A DNA stretch of 64,000 nt, taken from positions 107,498,732-107,562,731 of the forward strand of contig CM056377.1 in NCBI GenBank assembly GCA_029718625.1. The letters run 5' to 3'. Origin of the DNA: Synaphobranchus kaupii. Lineage: Eukaryota > Chordata > Actinopteri > Anguilliformes > Synaphobranchidae. Position 1 is the stretch's first letter, and each line of letters starts with the position of its first letter. The position numbers were made by a program, and so were the translations under genes. The notes below the pieces were generated by a model that saw nothing but the letters and a program-made list of their open reading frames with translations, searched no databases and had not been told where the DNA came from. This document shows, piece after piece, positions 1 through 11,001 of the stretch.

Positions 1-321
1 TGTTATTTTGAGAAATCTTTGAGGCATGGATGTACTAAAACTACAGTAAAACATAATTTTATGGTGTTCTGTTTTTCTATTAATTTGTTTTTGTAATGTA
101 ATGCAATGGGCGACCAAACAGAGCTGACGTAATACTCTGCTGTGCACACCCCTCCTCCTCAGACCCATTTTAGTTGTGAGTTTTTCATAGGTACAATACC
201 GTCACCTGATTAGACTAGGCTATAAATGTTCTTTCTTGACTTGTACAGTAGTAGCCGCTAATGAGCAGTGTTGCCATTCTTTTTATTATGATTAAGACTG
301 TAATTATTATAATTTTTACAG
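1..321. other. AT-rich left flank, no gene seen
   Basis: No coding signal recognised. The pyrimidine-rich end (tttttacag just before 322) resembles a splice acceptor for the BED-finger relic that follows, so this is probably inside the same old hAT element, whose left terminus lies outside the window or is not recognisable. Confidence 0.4.
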
Positions 322-428
322 GCTATTCAACAAGTTCAAAAGCGTTTTTTCACAGTTTCAGAGGAAGACAACACGATTGCAATTTGCAATACATGTTCCA
401 CAAGGGTTCTGAGAGGAGGGAAAAGGTC
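322..428 (+). pseudogene. BED zinc-finger hAT transposase relic, 5' part
   Basis: Read from the possible acceptor at 321 this frame gives AIQQVQKRFFTVSEEDNT, then the CNTC knuckle and a stretch ending in GGK. An aromatic/FFTV start followed by Cx2C is typical of BED fingers in hAT transposases and their domesticated ZBED relatives. The reading stops at 428 where another hAT element is inserted; the matching second half, with the two histidines, resumes after 1403. Read as a broken transposase exon, not a host gene. A domesticated ZBED gene is the alternative, but the frameshift in the second half argues against it. Confidence 0.7.
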
Positions 429-1403
429 GAGGGCTGCCCCCAAATAGTCGACTAAACCATTAGTTGATCAAAAGAACTTAGTCGACCAAAACTTTAATTG
501 GTCGAATCGTCGCAGTGTAAAAAAAAAATGCGAGTGGAACTATTTATTCCGGATGTGCACCTTGTGACGAAATTGTCTATTAATTAAGCATAGATCAGTT
601 GTATAGAATGTCTGAGAGAAAATCAAAAGTATGCGAGCATTTTGAGCGTCTAAATGATGACCCCAAAAAAGTAAAATGTAAACTCTGCAAGCAACAATTC
701 GCCTATATCATTCAGCGCATCTTCTTAAAGGCCGACTTCATTATCAGCAAAACGCGGAGATCTCTTCTCCCGAGCAACGTCAACAAACTCGTGTTCCTCA
801 CGCATAATATGATAAGACTGCGATCAGAGAAAAAACAGCAGTGAGTAGGCCTAATGTGACGAGGTTCGCTGGTCACAAGTAGGCTAAAATACACTTTTAG
901 TTGCTAATATAGATTATAGCCTAATGAATCTTTTGTTTGGCCTGTTGTTGATATTTCTCTTAAGTGTTTCAGTTTGCTGCGTTTTTTATTTATTTGTTTG
1001 TTTATATAATTTAGTAAATAAAATATATTTTTTCCATTTTAAAAATAACAACGTTTAATGTCGTATTGCTTGTTGTTCCGACACATTAATTTACCGCTTT
1101 GTCAATGGCGTTAATACAGCGCTGGCCATAAGCAAACCGATGCCGTTAATAGGCAGCGTAGGCCAGAAAATCGTAGCCTGTGCTTGTAGTTATAATTGAT
1201 ATTTTAAATTCTCATAATGACAGTTTTATATTTCTCTGTAATATAGTAAACTTACTATAGGAAGTCAAACCATTTTCTGATGCTCAAAAATACATATTTA
1301 AATAATGAAATTAATATCATATATGTGCGACGGTTAGACGACTATGGGTTTGAACTAACGACTGCAGGTCGACTAAGCAAATCTTTTGTCGGGGGCAGCC
1401 CTA
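429..1403. mobile_element. Nested hAT element with 8-bp target duplication
   Basis: The ends are inverted repeats: GAGGGCTGCCCC at the left against GGGGCAGCCCTA at the right, each followed inward by a GTCGACTAA-rich subterminal region. Flanks 421-428 (aaaaggtc) and 1404-1411 (aaaaagtc) differ at one base, fitting an 8-bp hAT target site duplication. The element is about 975 bp, so non-autonomous, and it interrupts the BED exon relic that surrounds it. It carries its own BED-like fragment near 608-700. Confidence 0.8.
608..800 (+). pseudogene. Second BED-finger fragment inside the nested hAT
   Basis: The frame from 608 reads MSERKSKVCEHFERLNDD, then a CKLC knuckle and FAY. That is the start of a hAT-type BED finger, with a Cys where Trp is usual. 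After FAY the expected histidine-containing part is only approximated in another frame, so a frameshift or deletion lies near 705. No catalytic domain follows before the right end of the element. Confidence 0.6.
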
Positions 1404-1600
1404 AAAAAGTCTACGAGTTTTAACACAACAAATATAAAATGATATAAGTCACCTGAAAGGTCGTCATCGCAACGAAGATGGACTGAATGAATACGAAGCA
1501 CTAGCAGCCAGCGTTGGCACAAAAAAAAAGCGAGTGCGGTAGTGCCTATTCAACAGCCATTTGAAAACTGCAGGAAGTTTACTAGAGACAGCCCTTCACT
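1404..1600 (+). pseudogene. BED zinc-finger hAT transposase relic, 3' part
   Basis: Directly after the duplicated target site the reading KKSTSFNTTN continues the 5' relic. A small frameshift near 1435-1450 then leads into SHLKGRHRNEDGLNEYEALA, which supplies the His-x4-His of the BED finger. Further on, QQPFENCRKFTRDSP matches the low-complexity linker usual after BED fingers in this family. The frame ends in a stop near 1600. Confidence 0.65.
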
Positions 1601-2051
1601 TTTGTATTGAGTGATGCACTTTATTACTAATAACCTGTATTTAATACATTGACATGTCTAATTTGACAGATTATGTCAAAGCATTTAATTTGAATTCTTA
1701 GGCAAAACGCTCTATAAAAGCCAAAGCATGTTTGATGTACTTTACTAGAAAAAATAAATGAACATTTGAAGACAGAAGAGTCAGAATTGTACTTTGTTTT
1801 TGTTGTGTTAACAATAGTGATGTCAGTTAGATTTGGTTTGGTCAGAGCTATGGAATATTAAATCATCCATCTTTGCTCACTACATCTTAGCCTTTCTTAC
1901 CCTCAGGTGTGCATAAACTACAGGTTATGAACTTCTTTTTAAAATACAAAAATGTGAAATTATCGGTTATCTTATCGGTATTGGTCATGAGAAGCAGGTA
2001 ATTATAGATTATCGGTATCGGCTGAAAAAAAATCCATATCGTGCATCTCTA
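1601..2051. mobile_element. Right part of the older hAT element
   Basis: The stretch near 1961-2051 is full of TATCGGT/ATCGGTA motifs and ends GTGCATCTCTA. This is the kind of terminus found in hAT families beginning TAGAGATGCACGAT, followed inward by the TATCGG-rich region. With the BED relic at 322-1600 it forms one older element; its left end was not found in the window. Confidence 0.55.
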
Positions 2052-2330
2052 CTTCTTATGCAACATGTTATGCCAAATGTGACATAACCAACAATGTCAC
2101 CTGGCTATTGGCAGGGTGACATAAAACATGCGTATGCAGGATGTTAGGCTAACTGTGAAGCATTTGGCATAAGATGCTGCATAATAAGGTGTTATGTCAC
2201 CCTTTATGAAGCATGCCATTTGCTTATGTATGATTTATGAAGCCATTATGTCACATTTATGAATGCTTCATACAGCATATGCTACATAAAGCCTTCATAT
2301 GGAGACTTTGTTTAAATTGTGACCAGTATT
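2052..2330. repeat. Unclassified TTATG-rich repeat, copy 1
   Basis: The part 2190-2325 is closely similar to 6250-6370, sharing for example GTTATGTCACCCTTTAT and CTTATGTATGATTTATGAAG. The upstream part contains an imperfect inverted relation between CTTATGCAACATG and CATAAGATGCTGCATAA. Probably a small DNA-transposon derivative; no clear termini or target duplication were found. Confidence 0.55.
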
Positions 2331-4205
2331 TTAATATTGAAATTTACCAAAATATATTGATAATCAGAGTGAAATTTCCACAATTATTAATGCTTGAAAT
2401 AGGCATTGATACCAAGGCTAGTCGATATGTAGACATGCTCTTTAAGCTTTTTATATTGCCACTAAACCATAATGCTATTATTTAAACAATGGATCTGCTC
2501 AAAGAATAGCAAGGAAATTACAGATAATCCATTGAAATTGATGGCCACTGTGTGGTATAATGAAGTTACATAGGCTAATGTTCACCCAGTGTCTAATGAC
2601 AAACCTGCAATGTATAAGGCTGCTACCACGGAGGACAAAAACTGCCATTATGAAACAAAAAGGTCAATCTGAGGGTAAGATGACTACTGCAATTGTTAAA
2701 TCTGAGCTTCCATCAGGAACTATTGTGGTAGTCACCAACAGCAAGGAAAGCCTGGGAAAGGCTAAGCTAATAATAAAAGATTTAAAAAATGCCCATTCAT
2801 AATATGTACTTTTGTGTGTGTTGTCACTTATTTCCTTCATCAGTGCTGTAGAACACATAAGTATCTGCTGTTCAACTGTCTTTTTTTCTCAGCTGAGCAA
2901 GAGATGAAGTCTGATTGACAGGACTTGGATTGCATCAAGGGAACGAGCCAAGTTGGCCGTCTGTACAAATGGATGGATGGCTGCTTACAGCCTCCACAAT
3001 GACAAGACTAAGAGTCTCCAAGTACGTTCTTAAAAATCACTTCCCCATCACACAGAGAAGCACAGTGAAACAGAAAGTACAGGTGCAGGTATTAGTGGAG
3101 GGAGCCTTTTTAAATCTTCCCATGCACTTAAAAATAATCTAAATGTGTTGTAGCTCTACAACACTAGGTTACAATAAGCAACACATTCGTCAAAATCTAA
3201 AGCTATCCCCATTATCATGTTGGACTTCAACAGGCCACAATATAATAAGACACAACATAGCAATAGCCTGTTGTAGTTAACAACTGTTAGCAATACAAAT
3301 TGCTTCCTATCTTGCATTCTCTAAAAAAACATTACAAACTGTACAACAATGTTACAAAAATATAGCCTAGGAGTGTCAATTACAGAGCAACTGACAGCTA
3401 CTAATCAAGAAAGGCACAAGAATAACTGGGGATGAGTTCAAAGCAAGCTAGGCATGGATTGTGCTGTGTTATAAGACAGCATTAGAGAGGGAATGATGAA
3501 ATATATAAAGGTTTAAATATTTTTAAAAGATTTACCATATGTGTTTTCATAAAATACTTATTTCAAATGCAATTCTAATGGCTAATTTTAATAAATTAGT
3601 CAAAATAAAACTACAATCATTCTATTTATAATATATTACATTGGTATAAATCCCCACTAGGGCTAATACTGATGGTGTGAAATTACACTGTCATCAGAGA
3701 GATTGAATCGAGCAGGGCATGTGAAGAGGCCAGCACTGAGAGAAGCCCAGAGAAGTAGCATCACCATCCTCACAATCAGGGAGCATGTTATTCCCAACAT
3801 CCGCACCTGACAGCCAGTGGCCTTAAGGAATCTACATTTATGCCACATTGCTTGCTACTCATCACTCAAACAGATGACAGATTTTTATTTTATTCTATAA
3901 TTTGCCGTACAATGAAACGTTGGCAGCTTAGCTGATAATATGTGACATGGGCACTTCTGACCCTTTTGAATTTTGTAACCTCAGTAAAGTTTTTATATTC
4001 AATGGATGTATAAAACGGTGCACTTTAAAATAATCTGTCAAATAGATGTCAAAAACGGTGTATCTTTCAAGTATTCTGGTATTCATTTAACTACTTATAA
4101 TGAAAATAAACAAGAGTATATCACAACATATGCACATATTTTGATAAGATGAAACAATTCTGTACTTTTGAGCAATTACTTTGTTTTAGCCATTAGCTTT
4201 TTCAT
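2331..4205. other. Intron sequence, nothing recognised
   Basis: AT-rich sequence with short chance ORFs only. No terminal repeats, splice-bounded conserved exon or RNA gene was recognised. Confidence 0.5.
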
Positions 4206-4480
4206 TTTAGCTATTGTTCCCGAAGGGTATGTTTTCGGTGGTGTGGGTGAGTTTGTTTGTTTGTTTGTATGTATGTTTGTTTGTTTGTGGGTAGGATTAC
4301 GTAAAAACTACCAGACCAATTTGTGTGTAGTATAGTATGTATGTGTAGTATGGGCCAAGGACGAACCCATTACATTTTGGAGTGGATTTGATCAGTGGTT
4401 TTCAAAATAAATATAAATATATACGCGTTTACAATGTTTTGCAATGGGGGCGCCGCCATGTTTAGTGATTTTGACCACTA
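4206..4480. repeat. Interspersed repeat with (GTTT)n tract
   Basis: Starts CCCGAAGGGTATGTTTTCGG, continues with a (GTTT)/(GTAT) tract at about 4250-4290, then TACGTAAAAACTACCAGACC and GGGCCAAGGACGAACCCATT. I associate this arrangement with a widespread interspersed repeat in fish. The class is not certain. Confidence 0.4.
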
Positions 4481-4892
4481 GATGGTGTCAGGCAGTGAGG
4501 CAGTGAAACGTGCGCAGCAACTGAAGCCCACAAATAGTTTTTCTATTTTTGTGTAATAATTTTGGCCTTTTCGTTTAGTAAATAGAATATATGCCTTACA
4601 TTGCCCATTCTTCTAGTCCTCAACTAGTCCTCAACTTTAAACTTTAAAGTTTAAAACCCCGGAGCATAAATAGTTTGCTCTTTCAGAAAAACTACATCTA
4701 GTCTACTGGATACAACAGGAACAGCTCTACGTTCGACATTCGAGGTACTTGGAAAATATAAGGTAATAATAACCATATTATTTCTGAAAATGGTAGTATT
4801 ACGCTACATGTTACTGTTCACGTAAAGTGGTCCCTTTCTCTGTGTTATTGGTAGCCTAGCCGATTTGGGTAGTTGATGTAACTGACTATTCG

Positions 4893-5020
4893 GGGGAGTA
4901 TTCCAGAAAGCGGGTTTATTGAAAATTTTGAGTTTGCTAACCCTGAGATTAATTCAATTCAATCTCAGGGTTAGCAAACTCAGAGATTCCAGTAAACCCG
5001 TTTTCTGACATACCCCCCGA
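4893..5020. repeat. Foldback MITE with perfect 21-bp inner hairpin
   Basis: 4930-4950 and 4961-4981 are perfect inverted repeats around a 10-nt loop. The symmetry continues outward imperfectly: GAAAGCGGGTTTA on the left pairs with TAAACCCGTTTTC on the right, and both edges end in G/C runs. The whole 128 bp can fold on itself. This fits a compact foldback MITE, possibly Angel-like, although I cannot confirm that family name. Confidence 0.65.
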
Positions 5021-5530
5021 TGTGATTGACCAGCGGTTAACGGATAGGCTATAGAAGTTCTTTCACCTATCTAACTAGAATTCTATCTGCCTATTCAAGC
5101 CATCATCAATTAACTGATAAGCTTAAATAGGCTAGCTAGTCAGGCAACCTCGCTAGCTAGAAGTAGCGAACTTGGGTGTACTGGCTTAGGAAGGTGACCA
5201 AAATAGTAACGTTATTACAACGGCGTTAGCTTCTAGGCTAGCTAGCCACACACCTTGTAGGCTTGTTACGCTTGGTAACGTTAGCCTAACCAGTATTAAA
5301 TAACTTGAAAATGTATTGTTAAAGTGAATCAGAACTCTCATGGTTAACGTAGCCAAAGTGGCTCCATTTTTTTTCTGTCTGTTGGTGCTGCAGGGAACTA
5401 ACGTTACCTGCGCACACAACAGAAAGGTAAAAAACGCAAGTTAGTTAGCTAGCTAAATATGGCCAATTGAACTCTGTTCACATCGTTAAAAGAACATTAG
5501 ATGTACAAATTTTGATATAATGACATTAGC
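5021..5530. other. Intron sequence rich in GCTAGCTAG words
   Basis: No gene or complete element recognised. Repeated CTAGCTAG and GTTAGC words are common in fish introns. Confidence 0.45.
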
Positions 5531-5870
5531 CTGGCTTCGCCAAGCCCAATTTGAAAAAAGTTAATGGGGTTTGACTGGAAACTCGATTCATTTTGGATTT
5601 CCAAGGGACCTTATCAACGATTGCAGACCAAAATTATTCTGCACGGAACTGGATATACGTACCTACAATCAATCTGAGCAATGAAACGTGGGTTAGTCAT
5701 GTGGGTACAATCATCGTATTAGCCCTGCCCCATATTAGTTAAACGGTTGTGATTAACTGGGAATCAGTTTGAACGGGTGCTACCAGACTGATATGGGAGT
5801 GAAACAGAATGTGAGGTCACGTGATCAGGCTGGTAGCACCCGTTCAAACTGATTCCCAGTTAATTGTCAA
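5531..5870. mobile_element. DNA-transposon fragment ending in a 35-bp inverted repeat
   Basis: 5752-5786 and 5830-5864 are perfect 35-bp inverted repeats separated by 43 nt (arms contain GGGAATCAGTTTGAACGGG). The sequence before them, from TAGCCTGGCTTCGCCAAGCC, resembles an interspersed fish element I cannot name with certainty. No transposase remains. Confidence 0.55.
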
Positions 5871-6225
5871 AATGTATCTTCTATTGAGATTTTATTATAC
5901 TCTAGGCCTACTAAATGATCTCTGATAGCCTACAAAGAAGGACAAATGGATCAAACACCATGCAAGATTACTGCTGTCAGTCCTGTCATATTTAACTAGT
6001 TTTCATTTCATTTTGACATGGAAAATATTTACCCATACATACTCTGTCTGCCCATGGTATGAGCTTCCCCTGTAGAGTCAGTAGTAAAAGCACTTCAATA
6101 ATCCCAACCAATCCTCAAAACTAATTCCAACTGTTTATCAATGTATACCTGATTTTACGGTACATGCATCAACATGCAGCATGGGTGGAGGGATGCGCTC
6201 TCCGAGCGACCTTTCTAGTTGTTTA
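5871..6225. other. Intron sequence, nothing recognised
   Basis: No coding, RNA or repeat signature recognised. Confidence 0.5.
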
Positions 6226-6385
6226 TGTGACATTTGGCATACCATGTTGCATAAGAAAGTGTTATGTCACCCTTTATTAAGCATGACATTGGCTTATGTA
6301 TGATTTATGAAGCCATTATGTCATGTTTATGAAGGCATTATATATGCTAAAGCCTTTATGAGACATACTTTGTTTAGTGTGACCA
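6226..6385. repeat. Unclassified TTATG-rich repeat, copy 2
   Basis: Direct-orientation relative of the repeat at 2052-2330, sharing GTGTTATGTCACCCTTTAT and the following CTTATGTATGATTTATGAAG. It lacks the inverted upstream half. Confidence 0.55.
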
Positions 6386-7423
6386 TTTTTTCCAAGTGAA
6401 AGTGACCACAGATATCCCAAAAATACAGAAATTAGTAATTAAAACGCAAAAAGAAAAGGCTTCTGTTAGAATTTGGTAGACAGGAGACAAAAGTCTAGTT
6501 GAAAATAGGCCCAGAGACAAACAGAAATGAGACTTGTCTCAGTGTGGCAGATTTTATTTCTGAAATCCTTTGGCTATGTGGAGGCTCAAATCTTTGTGCT
6601 AGGGGAAATGACTTTTTAATAGGAAGAGACACACTACACATTGGTCGCGTTGAGGAGCTGCAGAATAAAAAAAGGACGGAAACAAGAAAACGAGAAAGTC
6701 CTGGCCTGACTTGTTATGAAGTTGTTGGATGAGAAAGCTAATGCAAGCTGGTGCGCTACTTCTCAAGCCATCGGAGGCCTGTGTTGTCCACACCAGAGCC
6801 CATCACTGAGCTGGTGCAACCAAGCACAAGGTACTTAATAACAGGCAATGATGGGCTGCTCTGTCGCAGCTGAGAATAAACCTGCACAGTGTATTACCCA
6901 GAGTGTCAGCACTACTCACGTCAATTAACAGACCTCTCTCACTGATCTCTCAAATTATCCAAGCAAGCCAGGGATTAACAGTCTTGCATTATTTTAAGCG
7001 GACAAGCAAATTGCATGGGAGTACACTGGATGCATTGCAACAGTCCCCGCAACCAATCCCCACCACCCTTTCTACTCTGTTTGTGGCAGGCAATGCAAAA
7101 CATGTAAAACAAACACCACCCAAACAGAGCCTGAACATATACACTGTACCAGCAAGGTGAACAGCAACGTAAACAAAGTGAGCTACAAGAGTACAGCTAG
7201 TGGCAACCGGTGGTTCATCAAGGAGAGCACCAAAAGGCCCAGAGGGAGGGAATGAATTAAGCTTTATAACCGATGGCTGATGCAGGAGTCCTCAGGCTCA
7301 TAGTACGTAACTAAGACAGTGCCGTCTGTCTCAGTGAAACAGAAAAGACAGCTGTCACTATGGATAGCACGGTGAAAGAGGGATGGGGTGAAGGCAGGGC
7401 AGGGGCTGGTGGCTAGGAGAGGC
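6386..7423. other. Intron sequence, nothing recognised
   Basis: Moderate GC and no repeat hallmarks, with only short overlapping ORFs of no recognisable family. Could be ordinary unique intron sequence. Confidence 0.45.
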
Positions 7424-7490
7424 AGTGTGTGTGTGAGTGAGTGTGTGTGTATGCGTGTGTGTGTGTGTGTGTGTGTGTGTTTGTGTGTGC
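7424..7490. repeat. (TG)n microsatellite, interrupted
   Basis: TG dinucleotides with GAGTGAG, ATGC and TTTG interruptions. Confidence 0.95.
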
Positions 7491-7804
7491 GCAAGGAAGG
7501 AGCTGTCAACTCTAGAGCTCTCTCACAGACTCCTCTGGACCCCGTCTAGCACACGGTCTCAGGGTGGGGGACTGGCGCATCGCAGAGGAAACGCAGGGTG
7601 GGAGAGGCTAGCCAGCCCAGCTCAGGAGCTGCACCCTGCTAACAGATATTTATCTCTCTGTCTTAATCAGTGTCACAGGGGACACGGCTGTTAAAAATAA
7701 AGGTTGTTCAGCTGTGCCCCCACCGGAAACGGTCCTGCCGAATGGCAGACCTGACTGCCTGGAACGCCATTATTCATTACATTCTGCAATTGCAAAGGCA
7801 CATT

Positions 7805-7825
7805 GGGGGGGGGGGGGGGGGGGGG
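7805..7825. repeat. Poly-G tract, 21 nt
   Basis: Uninterrupted run of 21 G. The remainder of 7491-8060 shows no gene or recognised element. Confidence 0.95.
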
Positions 7826-8060
7826 CAACAATGAAGGACACGGCCGTGATTACATAATGAGATTACATAATGAGCGAAAACTCCATTGTTCCTCATTGTT
7901 CCACCAAAAAAAGTGTTCAGCTGATTTCATCGTTTTGAAGATGCAGTCACAAGCTCTGTTGTATTAGCAATTCCCATGCTGTATAGGGGTAGAGAATACT
8001 GAGGATAATTTTTTTGACTGTATTTGTTCAGGGAATGGGAATACCCTCCATTTTGAAAAC

Positions 8061-8334
8061 ACTAGGTCTAGGGATTACACTAGGTCTAGGGATTACACTA
8101 GGTCTGGGGATTACACTAGGTCTAGGGATTACACTAGGTCTAGGGATTACACTAGGTCTAGGGATTACACTAGGTCTGAGGATTACACTAGGTCTAGGGA
8201 TTACACTAGGTCTAGGGATTACACTAGGTCTGGGGATTACACTAGGTCTAGGGATTACACTAGGTCTGGGGATTACACTAGGTCTAGGGATTACACTAGG
8301 GGGATTACACTAGGTCTGGGGATACACTAGGTCT
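8061..8334. repeat. 18-bp minisatellite, about 15 units
   Basis: Tandem units of ACTAGGTCTAGGGATTAC. Most units differ only by A/G at one position (TCTAGGG or TCTGGGG) and one unit has TCTGAGG. The last two complete units are shortened (near 8296 and 8320). Because 18 is a multiple of three, the array is open as a GITLGL peptide repeat, which I regard as a by-product and not a gene. Confidence 0.95.
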
Positions 8335-8677
8335 GTATTGATAAATTCTCACCCTGCACTTGCAGAGGGATTTTATGATTGAGAGCGTGAAGGTCTAGAC
8401 TCTAATACAGAGGGATTGCTCCTTTTGAAATTGACTGTGACCCTTGCCACGCTGGAAACGGACTACTGCACTCGCTGTATGGCATTTGTGTTTCTATGCC
8501 ATCTTTGTTCTGTTTTTTCTTGTTGTTGTTTTTTTTTTGCTTTTAGCTATTATCAATGATCTATTTTTCAAGCTTTTGTTTCTTATCAAGTTGTAGTTAG
8601 TTACATTGAAGTGTCATTTGGAAGCTCACCTATCCATTTAAACAGATAAACAAACAATGCCACATACGGTACCTATA
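8335..8677. other. Intron sequence, nothing recognised
   Basis: T-rich sequence without a recognised gene or element. Confidence 0.5.
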
Positions 8678-8806
8678 CCCCCCCCCCCCCCCCCCCCCCC
8701 CCCCCTCAACCCCCACCAGCACACATCACACATAAACACACCTAAAGACACACACACATATAAACACACCTACAGACACACACACACACACGCGCAAACA
8801 CGCATA

Positions 8807-8856
<50 letters not shown>

Positions 8857-8925
8857 AACACACCTAAAGACACACACACACACACACATAAACACACCTA
8901 AAGACACACACACATATAAACACAC

Positions 8926-8959
<34 letters not shown>

Positions 8960-8972
8960 GCAAACACGCATA

Positions 8973-9012
<40 letters not shown>

Positions 9013-9080
9013 AACACACCTACAGACAAACACACACAAACAGACCAACAGACACACACAAACACACACACAAATCCCAT
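8678..9080. repeat. Poly-C tract plus long compound (CA)n with higher-order duplication
   Basis: 28 C at 8678-8705, then CA repeats to about 9080. Landmarks recur: CATAAACACACCTAAAG at 8731 and 8887, and CGCGCAAACACGCATACAAA at about 8791 and 8957. A block of about 156-166 bp is therefore duplicated in tandem, with CA length change between copies. Long ORFs on both strands are low-complexity artefacts. Confidence 0.93.
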
Positions 9081-9584
9081 TGCCGGCATCCGGGCCAAAA
9101 GACATCAATGTCAAAACCTATTTTGGTGGCTTGTGTTTTTGAATGTGACTCCACTAAATGCCAGGCAGGTCCTCTAAAAAGAGGCAATAAATCATCAGCT
9201 GAAAGCAGAGTGCTTCAATATGCAGGCACAAACCCCAGCCGGCTCCCCAGGCGACGCGCTACGTACACCAGGAATCAAATCACACGCATTCTAATGAATA
9301 TGAAAAGTGTAAATAGATTAATATTGTGTAAGGCGGCTGATGCCACAGATTACTATGCTGTGTAAGTATGACTGCGGCACTGAATCCGTCACCCAGAAAG
9401 GTGACTGATAAAGTGGCCTCCTCAACAGAACACAATGTTGGCAACAGGGGTTGCAAAGCCCAGCAGTCTGCATGGGAACTGTGGACAGTGCTGGAGGGGT
9501 TGGGGAGGGGAGGAGTGCAGGTACAGTGGAATGGGGGAACAAAGAGGAAGGACATTCTACTAGATAGAATGCTAGAGACTCAAT
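9081..9584. other. Intron sequence, nothing recognised
   Basis: Short overlapping ORFs on both strands with no recognisable domain. No element termini seen. Confidence 0.45.
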
Positions 9585-9585
9585 A

Positions 9586-10515
9586 GCCCCCTTTCAACTG
9601 TGGGCCAAAAGCCTAGGAACTAAAGCCCAGGAACTCAAGCCTGGAAGCAAACCGGTATGGGTACAGTTCTTGTAGCATTTCCACTGGGATTCAGCGAGGC
9701 TGTAGCTGTAACCATGGCAATGAGGCAGAACATTTTTTGCATCTCCAGATCTCAAACAATAACAATGAGAGTTTCATGTAAGCATAGCATGCATTGTTGT
9801 TCTAACCAATAAAATACTTGGTTCTACCTAACTGATATTAAAATTAATATAACGTGTCATCACTTGTATATAGGCTACTGTAGCTAGCTAGTATCAAGAA
9901 AATAAGTGTCAGCGTAAGTGACCGTTGTAGCGTTAGCAAGCCAACGAAACATAGCTACCACACAACATCTCAAAAAGAAACGTCTCTCCAAGAAAATCAG
10001 AGACTGTGCCAGCTATCCTCATCGTAGTTAACTTAGCCAGTTAGGCATCTTCTCTCAGAGGCAGCGCATAATGCTAGCTAACTCATTAAAAATGTAACTT
10101 AGTTCTTGCTACAAATATAAGTCGTTGCAGGGGGGTATACTACAAAGCAGGATTACTTAGCTGGATAACTGCACTGAGTAAAACCCAGAACCATCCCAAA
10201 TGTGGAACACGGACCTTTGTTTTGCGTTTGCATAGCTAACTAGCTTGCTGGTTAGTCAGTGATCGCTAGATTTTCTGAATTCAAGGGTTAAAAAGACAGC
10301 CGATGGGTTGTTTGAGCGTTAAAAAATTGCACTGAAGCAGGGCCAGCGCGTAATGACGTGTAAGCACGAGTCGCCCTGATCGTTGGAGAGGGCTTGTATC
10401 GGGGCTTGAGTTCCTGCATGAGCCCTGTTTAAGCCTAGCCCAGTACAGTGGAAAGGGCCAAGGAAGCCTGGAACTAAGTTCAAGCACTAGGTTTGGCCCA
10501 CAGTGGAAAGGCGGC
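9586..10515. mobile_element. Long-TIR non-autonomous DNA transposon
   Basis: The left end GCCCCCTTTCAACTGTGGGC matches the reverse complement of the right end, GCCGCCTTTCCACTGTGGGC, at 18 of 20 positions. The inverted relation continues through blocks containing CCTAG and CCAGG. Both ends abut TA (TA-GCC and GGC-TA), so the target duplication is probably TA or a TA-containing trinucleotide. No transposase was found in the 930 bp. A fragment at 10132-10185 (GGGGGTATACTACAAAGCAG) looks like half of another foldback element. Confidence 0.65.
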
Positions 10516-11001
10516 TAATGTGGTATCATCGGATGGGGAAGTCAGTACAGGCTATGGCTTGGAAGAATAATTGACTTAATATGTAAGGCCAATGCACGGC
10601 AGATTAGGGCTTATTTATGTCTTATTTATTGAGCAGACACAATTGACGAAGGAACAATCGATTGCAATGGATTACACATTAATCACATTTAAATTTGGCA
10701 AGAATTACAGAAGACTCAAAAAACACTTCAAACATTCTGAATAACGTTGGTGATGAGTCAAGTTTAGGGGATAAACTCTTCTGACAAGTTGCATGGGAAG
10801 AGTAGAATTCAACAAATCCCAGTTGGGAGGTGTCTTTATATTGGATTGTAATGAAGACATGTTGGGAACAAAGCAAAAACAAAGAAAAATGGTAACAGGA
10901 TAAAAAAATTATGGAAGGCCCTACCACTGCAATGTGCTTTAACAGGAAAGAGCAGAGCAAAATCAAAAGGCAGTCCAGCTGTGGTGACAGGAAATTAAAT
11001 A
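10516..11001. other. Intron sequence, nothing recognised
   Basis: AT-rich, no gene or element seen. It ends in the TA target of the Tc1 element. Confidence 0.5.

Noticed and set aside
3663..3848. Minus-strand 61-aa ORF with a hydrophobic, signal-like stretch
   Set aside because: Too short, no homology recognised and no supporting gene structure.
8014..8313. 99-aa ORF of GITLGL repeats
   Set aside because: Entirely explained by an 18-bp minisatellite whose unit is a multiple of three.
8657..9142. 161-aa His/Thr-rich ORF and the Cys/Val-rich ORFs opposite it
   Set aside because: Low-complexity translation of (CA)n/(TG)n. The same applies to ORFs at 24904-25278, 26232-26669, 57758-58034 and 58059-58698.
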